Origin: Pseudomonadota bacterium
GTDB lineage: Bacteria > Myxococcota > Polyangia > Polyangiales > Polyangiaceae
Direction: 5' to 3'
Assembly (NCBI GenBank): GCA_023419055.1
Contig: JAEZYO010000670.1
Coordinates: 1-10,397 of the forward strand
Length of the DNA stretch: 10,397 nt
Shown here: piece after piece, positions 1-7,736 of the stretch
How the letters are laid out: every line of letters starts with the position of its first letter
Numbering within the stretch: position 1 is the first letter of the stretch
Program-made: the position numbers and the translations under genes
Notes under the pieces: model-generated
The model's database searches: none
The model's input: only the letters and a program-made list of their open reading frames with translations
Told to the model about the DNA's origin: nothing

Positions 1-176
1 CCGCTCGAGGTTCCGCCGTTGCTCGTTGGATCTTCGCCGCTTTCTCCGGCTGAGCCCGCCTGACCAAACGCCAAGTCGTCGTTCGATGATCCTCCGCACG
101 CGGCGAGCCCGAAGCTCACGGACGTGATCGGAATCAGGAGGCTTGCGTAACGGCTGAGGATGGATCGGTGCTTCAA
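1..176 (-). CDS. Lipoprotein, N-terminal part (runs off left edge)
   Basis: The minus strand from a TTG at 174-176 stays open to the window edge: 58 full codons and no stop. The product begins MKHRSILSRY, continues with a hydrophobic stretch (about residues 11-26) and reaches the lipobox LAAC with Cys27, followed by GGSSNDD and a Gly/Ser/Ala/Glu-rich linker. This is a textbook lipoprotein signal (signal peptidase II, Cys27 lipidated). Such low-complexity Gly/Ser linkers after 'CGG' are common in exported myxobacterial lipoproteins. Asp31-Asp32 after the Cys do not form the Asp+2 retention signal of enterobacteria, so an outer membrane site is possible. The TTG start is preferred because GAGGGA (minus strand, 186-191) lies 9 nt upstream and the Lys/Arg-rich n-region begins right there; I saw no better in-frame start just upstream. 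Function is unknown because the mature domain lies outside the window. Being a partial reading, it could be disrupted beyond the edge. Confidence 0.72.
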   Translation of the reverse strand, partial: MKHRSILSRYASLLIPITSVSFGLAACGGSSNDDLAFGQAGSAGESGEDPTSNGGTSS

Positions 177-419
177 GGAGATGGATCCCTCGGTGCGAGA
201 AGGGTCACGTCGTCTCGGGAAACCGCACGCGACAGCCGAGCCGTCCGTGTTCGATTTCACGCGAGGACTGACCTTTCACGTAAACACGGCGCGCACGGAG
301 CCGTCTACGGTCTTCGCGAATCGAGCGCTCACTTTGCGCTCACCCTGAGCGGTTATTGACTACACCGAGCTCCCGCTCGTGAGGTGTCTCGATTCGGGCC
401 TTCGCTCCGCGGCGCGGCT
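177..419. other. Intergenic gap between kinase stop and lipoprotein start
   Basis: This 243-bp stretch holds no ORF I trust. The short plus-strand frames of about 62 residues have no ribosome site and no recognisable composition. Visible small structures are a 5-bp inverted repeat with a 4-nt loop (366-370 with 375-379), a 6-bp inverted repeat (323-328 with 336-341), the palindrome TTCGCGAA at 313-320, and two copies of TTTCACG at 255-261 and 274-280. None of the inverted repeats is followed by a T-run on the minus strand, so I do not call a terminator for the kinase gene. The lipoprotein promoter presumably lies here, but no clear -35/-10 pair stands out. Confidence 0.5.
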
Positions 420-3400
420 TCACGAATTCTCTTCGCGCGCAGCGTCGAGCAGCTCGCGGACGCGACCCGACAGCGCTGCGGGACTGTACGGCTTCTGCAA
501 GAACGCGGCGCGTGCGCCCAGGCTCTCGGCGGAGGCAGCCTCCTCGTCGGGGTACCCAGACACGAAGAGCACGTAGAGCCGCGGGTTCGAGAGCCTGAGC
601 CGCGCTGCGAGCTCTTGGCCTCCGATCTTCGGCATCACGAGGTCGCTCACCAAGAGGTCCAGCGCGCCCGAGTGCCGCTCGGCGAGCTCGAGCGCTTCTC
701 TCCCGTCTCTTGCTTCGAGCACCGTGTATCCGCTCGATTCGAGGACCAGCTTCGAGAGCTGGCGCACGGCGTCTTCGTCCTCGACGAGCAAGACGGTCTC
801 GCTCCCCATCGGCATCTCGGGGACGAGCGGAGGCGTCTTGACGGGGGCGCCCTCGGCGATGATCGGGAGGTACATCTTCACGGCCGTGCCCTGCCCGGGT
901 GCGCTCTCGACCTCCACGAACCCGCCGGACTGCTTGACGAAGCCGTACACCATCGCAAGGCCCAGGCCCGTCCCTTTTCCAGGTGGCTTGGTGGTGAAGA
1001 ACGGCTCGAACACTCGGGCCAAGGTAGCCGGATCCATGCCGTGACCGCTGTCGCCGACGGTGACGACCGCGTACTCTTTCTGCTCTTCTGCTCGAGCGCC
1101 GCCGCCACTCTCTCTGTGGGTCACCGCTCGAGTCTGTATCCACAAACGTCCTCCGCCCGGCATGGCGTCGCGCGCGTTCACCGCGAGATTGATGATCGCG
1201 TGCTCGAACTGTCCGGGGTCGACCTTGACCGCGCCGAGCTCGCGGTGAGGCTCGAAGATGAGCTCGATGTTCTCGCCGATGAGCGGCAGGAGCAGCCTGC
1301 GCGTCTCGGCGAGGAGCTGGTTCACGCTCACCACCTGGGGATGGAGGACCTGCCTCCGGCTGAACGCGAGGAGCTGGCGCGTGAGGTTCGCCGCGCGCTC
1401 ACCGGCCTTGCGAATCTCGACCAGGAGCGCGCGGCTCGGGTGGTCGCCCACGAGCTCGGTGAGGACGATCTCGCTGTAGCCGTTGATGACGGTGAGGAGG
1501 TTGTTGAAATCGTGGGCCACGCCTCCGGCGAGCCGCCCGATGGCTTCCATCTTCTGCGACTGGCGGAACTGCTCCTCGAGGCGTTTCAAGTCGGTGATGT
1601 CGCGCGCGATGCCGATCAGGCCGATGACGTTGCCCCGCGCGTCGCGGTACGACTCCTTGGTCGTCAGGTACGTGCGCGTCGTGCCCGCGGCCGAAAACGT
1701 CTCTTCGTAGGTCGTCGGTCCTGAGCGTCCCATCACCTCGCGATCGCGCTCCATGACCTCGCGCGCGGCCTCTGCCGAGAACAGGGCGCTGTCGTCCTTG
1801 CCGATGACCTCCTCGACCTTCTTCCCGAGGAAGCGAGCGCCCGAGGTGTTGATCATCAAGTAGCGGCCCTCGAGATCCTTGACGAAGATCGCGTCCGACG
1901 TGCCCTCGACGACCGCGTTCAACAGCGTGTGACTCTCGAGCAGCGCTCGTTCGGAGCGCTTGCGTTCGGTGATGTCGCGCACGACGGCGAGCAGGTAGGC
2001 GCGCTCGAGCTCGATGTAGGTCGCGTTGACCTCGACCGGAAACAAGGTTCCGTCTCGCCGGCGGCGCATCGCCTCGAAGACCCTCGAGCCGAGCCCCTTC
2101 ATTTGCTCGACCATCCGCGGCCACTCGCGTTCGTCGACTCGGGGTTCGATGTCGGGCACGGTGAGCGTGAGGTACTCGTCTCGATGGTAGCCGTGCACGC
2201 GGCAAGCCTGCTCGTTGACGTCGATGAAGCGACCGGTCTCGGGATCGATGACCTCGATGGCGTCGTTCGTGTGATCGAGGAGCGAGCGAAAGAGGCTCAG
2301 CGCCTGCTCCGTGCGCTTGCGCTCCGTCATGTCGCGCGCGAGCGAAACGGCGTAGCGCCTGCCGCCCTCCCAGAAAGGTCGCACCCGGACTTCGACGGGG
2401 AACGTCGAACCGTCCTTTCTGCGGTGAAGCGTGTCGAACGCCAACGCTCTCCCCGCGCCGAGCTCCTGCAGCGCTCGCGCGAGCAGCTCGACATCGTCGC
2501 TCGCGTCGAAGTCGCGAAAGCTCATGCCGAGCAGCTCTTCTCGCGTGTAGCCGAGCGCGTTGCACGATTGTTGATTCACGTCCAAGACCACGCCGTCCGC
2601 GTCGTGCAAGAAGAACGCGTCCGTCGCGTTGTCGAGCAGCGTACGGAACCGGGCTTCGCTCGCTCGCAGCTTGTCCTCTGCGCGGCGCCTTTCCGTGATG
2701 TCCTGCATGAAGCCGAACATGCGGATGGGCTTGCCCTCTGCGTCCCACGTGACGTCGCCGCGGCTGTGAACGACGCGGAGCTCCCCATCGAGCCGGAGCA
2801 GGCGGTACTCGACGTCGTACGGAGGGCCGTGCTGCAGCGCCGCGCGGCTCGCCTCGAGGATCGCGCTTCGGTCGCCCGGGTGAACGGCCTCTTGCCACTG
2901 CCGCTCGCACTCTTCGAGGTCGTTCGACCGGCTCTCGGGCGATACGCCGATCAGGCGGTAAGCTTCGTCGGAGAGCGTCAGCCGACCCAGCACGAAGTCA
3001 CGCTCCCAGTACCCGACCTCGGCCATGCGCTCGGCCTTTTCCAGCTTGTCCTCGCTCTCGCGCAGCACCCGGACCATGGACACGCTGGTGAGAGCGTCCG
3101 CGAGCCGGCGCCCGATCTCCTGGAACAGCCGCCGCTCTGCCGCGCCGAAGATGCGCGCGTGCGAGCACTGGTGGATCCCGAAGACGTAGGGAGCCGCGAT
3201 GTTCGGGTACACGGCCATGCAAAGCTGGGCCTTCACCTGGAAGTGCTGCTCCGCCACCGGCGGCAGTGGACGATCTTGGCCGGGCCCGAAGGAGACCGGC
3301 GCGCTCGCTTCACGGAGCGCTCGAAACACGCTCGCCGCTTCTTCGTCGACGGGCAACTCGATGCCGAGCGCGAACCCGCCCGGGTACTCGGGCCGGGTGC

Positions 3401-4712
3401 GCTCCATCGGGACGCTCCAGGTGGCAGCGTCGGGGTCGCACGGGTAAATCAGCCAGACGCGATCGCAGCCGAAGACGTCGAGGACCGCGTCGAGCGTGTC
3501 GCGCGTGAGTTGCTCGAGGTCTCGCGCTCCTTGGATGGCGCGGTTGACTTTGTCGAGGCTCTCGAGAAAGGAAAGATGCGCCAGGCGCTGCTGCTCCGCG
3601 CGCATGCGGTCGCTGATGTCGCGGGCGATGCCGATCACGCCGGCGACCTCGCCGCGCGCGTCTCGATACACGTCCCTCGTGGTCAAGAACGTGTGCTCCA
3701 CGCCGTCGATGTCGACGCGCTCCTCGAAGGTCTCGGCCACGCCCGTGTTCGTCACTCGGACGTCGTGCTCTCTGGCCCCTTCCGCGGCGTCGAACGGCAG
3801 CGAAGGCGCGCCGCCGTGGCCGACGATCTCGTCCGGACGCTTGCCGAGCAAACGCGCCCCCGCGGAGTTGATCATGAGCACCCGCCCCGAGAGATCTTTG
3901 ATGAAGATCACGTCGGGGGTCGACTCGAAGACGCGGGAGAGGAGATCGTAGCTCAGCCGCAGCGCGTCCTCCGCGCGGTGGCGATCGGTGACGTCCACCA
4001 GGGCGGCGATGTTGCCGATGATCTTGCCGTCTTCGTCCTGGAGCGGGGAGGCGTAGACGGAGCAGGTGAGCTGGGATCCGTCCCGGCGCAGGCGTTGGAC
4101 CTCGAGGCCGCGCACCGTATGGCCCTTGGCCACCTCGCTCCTGATGCGCTGAAACTTCACCTGCTCTTCGGTGGGTACCGTGGGCAGCGGCCGGCCCACG
4201 ACCTCCGCGGCCTTCCATCCCAGCATCTCCTCCGCGCCGCGATTCCAAACGAGCTGGACGTTGCCCGAAAGGTCCAACCCGAGGATCGCGGCGGGGACCG
4301 CGTCGATCACCGCGCGCAGCACGCGACTGGTGCGTTCTAGCTCGAGGTCCGCGCGTTTGTGCTCGCTGATGTCGCTCATGAAGCCGCGCAGTACGGGCGC
4401 TTTGCCGGTTCCGCTCACGAGGCGCGCGATGTCCCGTACCCAGACGCTGCTCCCGTCCGCGGAAAGCCTGCGGTACTCGAGATCGAGCTTTCCACCGCTC
4501 GCGACGGCTTCCGCACAGCGCGCGACGGCGCGCTCCAGGTCCTCGGGGTGCAAATGATCGCGCCAGCTCCCTGCCGCGAAGCTCGAGAGCGGGTGCCCGA
4601 GCAGACGCTCCTCGTACTCGCTGACGAAGCTGAAGCGCAACGTCTCGGGATCGGCCTCCCAGACGATCGCCTCGAGGTCGGCTACCAGCTCTCGGTGCGG
4701 CTGATCGTCCAT
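420..4712 (-). CDS. Soluble multi-PAS/GAF hybrid sensor histidine kinase
   Basis: A cytosolic hybrid histidine kinase of 1430 residues from ATG 4712, with no signal peptide or membrane segment. Domains in order (approximate): PAS 10-118, PAS 128-248, PAS 253-373, GAF 378-548, PAS 560-680, 683-801, 804-921 and 923-1046, HisKA 1051-1116, HATPase 1163-1284, receiver 1304-1424. Most PAS domains end in the typical 'RDITERKR'-type linker. The H-box is GGVAHDFNN with phospho-acceptor His1067. The ATPase has an N-box (N1175, N1179, D1182), G1 box DSGHG (D1221), F-box FEPFFTT (1235-1241) and G2 box GKGTGLGLA (1245-1253). The receiver has the acidic pair E1311/D1312, phospho-acceptor D1357 in SDLVMP, S1385 and K1407. 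All catalytic residues are present, so it should be active. The ligands are unknown. The frame continues upstream to ATG 4868, which has a good AGGGAG site, but the 52 extra residues are Arg-rich and poor in G/C third positions, so 4712 is preferred. No cognate DNA-binding regulator is in the window. Confidence 0.95.
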   Translation of the reverse strand: MDDQPHRELVADLEAIVWEADPETLRFSFVSEYEERLLGHPLSSFAAGSWRDHLHPEDLERAVARCAEAVASGGKLDLEYRRLSADGSSVWVRDIARLVSGTGKAPVLRGFMSDISEHKRADLELERTSRVLRAVIDAVPAAILGLDLSGNVQLVWNRGAEEMLGWKAAEVVGRPLPTVPTEEQVKFQRIRSEVAKGHTVRGLEVQRLRRDGSQLTCSVYASPLQDEDGKIIGNIAALVDVTDRHRAEDALRLSYDLLSRVFESTPDVIFIKDLSGRVLMINSAGARLLGKRPDEIVGHGGAPSLPFDAAEGAREHDVRVTNTGVAETFEERVDIDGVEHTFLTTRDVYRDARGEVAGVIGIARDISDRMRAEQQRLAHLSFLESLDKVNRAIQGARDLEQLTRDTLDAVLDVFGCDRVWLIYPCDPDAATWSVPMERTRPEYPGGFALGIELPVDEEAASVFRALREASAPVSFGPGQDRPLPPVAEQHFQVKAQLCMAVYPNIAAPYVFGIHQCSHARIFGAAERRLFQEIGRRLADALTSVSMVRVLRESEDKLEKAERMAEVGYWERDFVLGRLTLSDEAYRLIGVSPESRSNDLEECERQWQEAVHPGDRSAILEASRAALQHGPPYDVEYRLLRLDGELRVVHSRGDVTWDAEGKPIRMFGFMQDITERRRAEDKLRASEARFRTLLDNATDAFFLHDADGVVLDVNQQSCNALGYTREELLGMSFRDFDASDDVELLARALQELGAGRALAFDTLHRRKDGSTFPVEVRVRPFWEGGRRYAVSLARDMTERKRTEQALSLFRSLLDHTNDAIEVIDPETGRFIDVNEQACRVHGYHRDEYLTLTVPDIEPRVDEREWPRMVEQMKGLGSRVFEAMRRRRDGTLFPVEVNATYIELERAYLLAVVRDITERKRSERALLESHTLLNAVVEGTSDAIFVKDLEGRYLMINTSGARFLGKKVEEVIGKDDSALFSAEAAREVMERDREVMGRSGPTTYEETFSAAGTTRTYLTTKESYRDARGNVIGLIGIARDITDLKRLEEQFRQSQKMEAIGRLAGGVAHDFNNLLTVINGYSEIVLTELVGDHPSRALLVEIRKAGERAANLTRQLLAFSRRQVLHPQVVSVNQLLAETRRLLLPLIGENIELIFEPHRELGAVKVDPGQFEHAIINLAVNARDAMPGGGRLWIQTRAVTHRESGGGARAEEQKEYAVVTVGDSGHGMDPATLARVFEPFFTTKPPGKGTGLGLAMVYGFVKQSGGFVEVESAPGQGTAVKMYLPIIAEGAPVKTPPLVPEMPMGSETVLLVEDEDAVRQLSKLVLESSGYTVLEARDGREALELAERHSGALDLLVSDLVMPKIGGQELAARLRLSNPRLYVLFVSGYPDEEAASAESLGARAAFLQKPYSPAALSGRVRELLDAAREENS

Positions 4713-4868
4713 GGACGCTCGCTGACAGGGGCCCACGGCGACGCGCTGGTACGCCGCGACCACCACTCGTCCGAGCGGCGATGTAGGTTCCCATCGCGCT
4801 CGTCCAATCGATCTTCGGTCAACGCCGCGCTCGACGCAACGAAGCACGCGCGCTTCGCGGCGCGACAT

Positions 4869-4882
4869 TTCACGCTCCCTTT
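4869..4882 (-). promoter_or_regulatory. Ribosome-site-like sequence for the alternative kinase start at 4868
   Basis: On the minus strand AAAGGGAG is followed by CGTGAA and then the ATG at 4866-4868, a near-ideal Shine-Dalgarno and spacing. By contrast ATG 4712 has no obvious site (CAGCGAGCGTCC precedes it). This argues for the longer kinase (1482 residues). Codon use argues against it: 17 of the 51 codons after ATG 4868 end in A or T, against 5 of the first 45 from ATG 4712. The two lines of evidence conflict, so the start is unresolved. Confidence 0.4.
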
Positions 4883-4907
4883 ACCGGCGCCGGTACGCGG
4901 TTATCCT
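4880..4907 (+). promoter_or_regulatory. Candidate sigma70-like promoter for the caspase-like gene
   Basis: TTTACC (4880-4885) and TATCCT (4902-4907) are separated by 16 bp. The first transcribed base would fall near 4914, which is the GTG start itself, so the mRNA may be leaderless; this would explain why no Shine-Dalgarno is seen ahead of that GTG. Both hexamers are imperfect matches, so the call is tentative. Confidence 0.3.
4882..4895. promoter_or_regulatory. 14-bp perfect palindrome in the divergent control region
   Basis: TACCGGCGCCGGTA is its own reverse complement. It lies between the possible kinase start (4868, minus) and the start of the caspase-like gene (4914, plus), and occupies the spacer of the candidate plus-strand promoter. 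Position and symmetry fit an operator for a dimeric repressor that could control both genes. At about 65% GC a 14-bp palindrome is expected roughly once per 10 kb by chance, so the location in this short gap is the main argument. Confidence 0.4.
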
Positions 4908-4913
4908 CGGGAC

Positions 4914-5540
4914 GTGCAAAAGACCCTGAAGCTCCTCGTGTACGACGCGACCCAGCGCGCGCGAAAGCCCGCTGCCCTCGGGCTCGCGTGGCAGCTCGGG
5001 TCTCACCTCTATCGCGGTCTCGGCCGCCTGGACGCGGCCTTCGGCGCGACGAGCTTCGAGAGCGCTCTCCGCTGGCTCGAGCGCCATCAGCCGGACGTTC
5101 CGATCTCGGAGCTCCAGTTCTGGGGGCACGGCAAGTGGGGGCGCGTCTTCATCGATGGCGAATCGCTCGATGCGAGCGCGCTCCGCGCGGGTCACCCTCT
5201 GCGGCCGCGCCTCGACGCGCTGCGCGAGCGGCTCGCCGGTGACGCGCTGATCTGGTTTCGTACGTGCGAGACGCTCGGTGCCCAGGCAGGTCAAGACTTC
5301 GCGGCCGCTCTCGCCGACTTCAGCGGCGCCACCGTGGCGGGGCACACCTTCGTCATCGGCTTCTTTCAGAGCGGCCTGCAGGTCCTCACGCCCGGGCACG
5401 CTCCACATTGGTCCTCCTCCGAGGGGCTCGCGCGCGGCACGCCGGAACGCCCCGAGCTGGCGCTCTCGTCGGGGCCCCGTCAGCCGAACACGATCACGGC
5501 GCTCGCGGGGAGCATCCCCGCGGAGTTCGCTTCGCGCTGA
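4914..5540 (+). CDS. Small DUF4347/caspase-like fold protein (putative clan CD cysteine peptidase-like)
   Basis: A 208-residue soluble protein starting at GTG 4914, the only sensible start; upstream the frame only shadows the kinase gene. No signal peptide or membrane helix is seen. Residues 62-79 form a predicted beta strand ending in WGHGKWG (His72-Gly73). Residues 109-130 hold a second strand and a Cys, ALIWFRTCETLG (Cys118), followed by AGQDFAAALADFSGATVAG. This order, strand-HisGly then strand-Cys about 46 residues later with a G-x-x-F/L-A helix and 'TGA-V-A'-like segment, matches my memory of DUF4347 and of the clan CD caspase-like fold. His72 and Cys118 are therefore a candidate dyad. 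The family match is from memory, not a search, and no substrate or activity can be stated. It is divergent from the sensor kinase and convergent with the HgdB-like gene. Third-position G/C bias agrees with its neighbours, so it looks native. It may instead be a non-catalytic member. Confidence 0.8.
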   Translation: MQKTLKLLVYDATQRARKPAALGLAWQLGSHLYRGLGRLDAAFGATSFESALRWLERHQPDVPISELQFWGHGKWGRVFIDGESLDASALRAGHPLRPRLDALRERLAGDALIWFRTCETLGAQAGQDFAAALADFSGATVAGHTFVIGFFQSGLQVLTPGHAPHWSSSEGLARGTPERPELALSSGPRQPNTITALAGSIPAEFASR

Positions 5541-5564
5541 GGCCCGGGCGGGAAGGTCCCCCAG

Positions 5565-5604
5565 AAAAAACGAAGGCCCCGGAGCAGCGCTCCGAGGCCC
5601 TTCG
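5565..5604 (-). terminator. Rho-independent terminator of the HgdB-like/activase unit
   Basis: Arms at 5571-5585 and 5589-5604 pair over about 14 bp with one bulge around a 3-nt AGC loop. On the minus strand the stem is followed directly by TTTTTT (plus-strand A-run 5565-5570). It lies 19 bp past the HgdB-like stop at 5623. On the plus strand no T-run follows, so it should act mainly on minus-strand transcription, although the stem may also slow transcripts from the convergent caspase-like gene. Confidence 0.88.
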
Positions 5605-5622
5605 TCATCAGGTTTCGTCCGT

Positions 5623-7515
<1,893 letters not shown>

Positions 7516-7736
7516 GGCTGTTGCCTGTTCTTCGCGGCCGCTAACCGGCGGCAGCAACGATCGGTAGGAGAGTTTTCTCGAGCGGGAGAGCGACCGAAGC
7601 GCTTGGCGATCCGGTCGTCGAGGCGGGCGGCGGGCTCTGGCCCCGCCGGTTCTTACGTTTGGTTGAGGTCTCTATTTCGGATCGAGATCTGTTCTTCCAA
7701 AGACTCACACGACGTTCTGGGACGGGCCTTCGCCCA
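7516..7736. other. Gap between activase and HgdB-like genes
   Basis: No coding frame is supported. A 7-bp inverted repeat (7628-7634 with 7642-7648, 7-nt loop) and a 4-bp stem with a CTTC loop (7724-7735) are present, neither followed by a minus-strand T-run. Positions 7650-7710 are richer in A and T than their surroundings and could hold a second promoter for the HgdB-like gene, but I cannot place -35/-10 boxes with confidence. CTGTTCTTC occurs twice (plus strand, near 7524 and 7690). Confidence 0.45.

Noticed and set aside
160..359. Two plus-strand frames of about 62 residues
   Set aside because: No ribosome site or family resemblance; the start of one lies over the lipoprotein signal-peptide region, whose evidence is much stronger.
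366..379. Short hairpin (5-bp stem, 4-nt loop) as a terminator for the kinase
   Set aside because: The stem is short and no T-run follows on the minus strand.
384..1724. 446-residue open frame on the plus strand
   Set aside because: Antisense to the receiver, ATPase and HisKA parts of the kinase, which are intact on the minus strand.
1929..4340. 803-residue open frame on the plus strand
   Set aside because: It is antisense to the kinase. Its Asp/Val/Glu/Arg/Leu-rich composition without hydrophobic core or motifs is the usual by-product of a GC-rich gene on the other strand, while the minus frame has seven PAS domains and intact kinase boxes.
4359..4913. Upstream extension of the caspase-like frame
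   Set aside because: The frame is open but lies opposite the kinase N-terminal coding region and has no protein-like composition; the recognisable protein begins at GTG 4914.
4881..5408. 175-residue open frame on the minus strand
   Set aside because: Antisense to the caspase-like gene, which has the better codon pattern and family-like motifs.
7628..7648. 7-bp inverted repeat after the activase as a terminator
   Set aside because: GC-rich stem but no T-run on the minus strand; the strong terminator lies after the HgdB-like gene.
7524..7698. CTGTTCTTC present twice in the 221-bp gap
   Set aside because: A 9-mer pair about 165 bp apart has no symmetry or promoter spacing and is easily chance.
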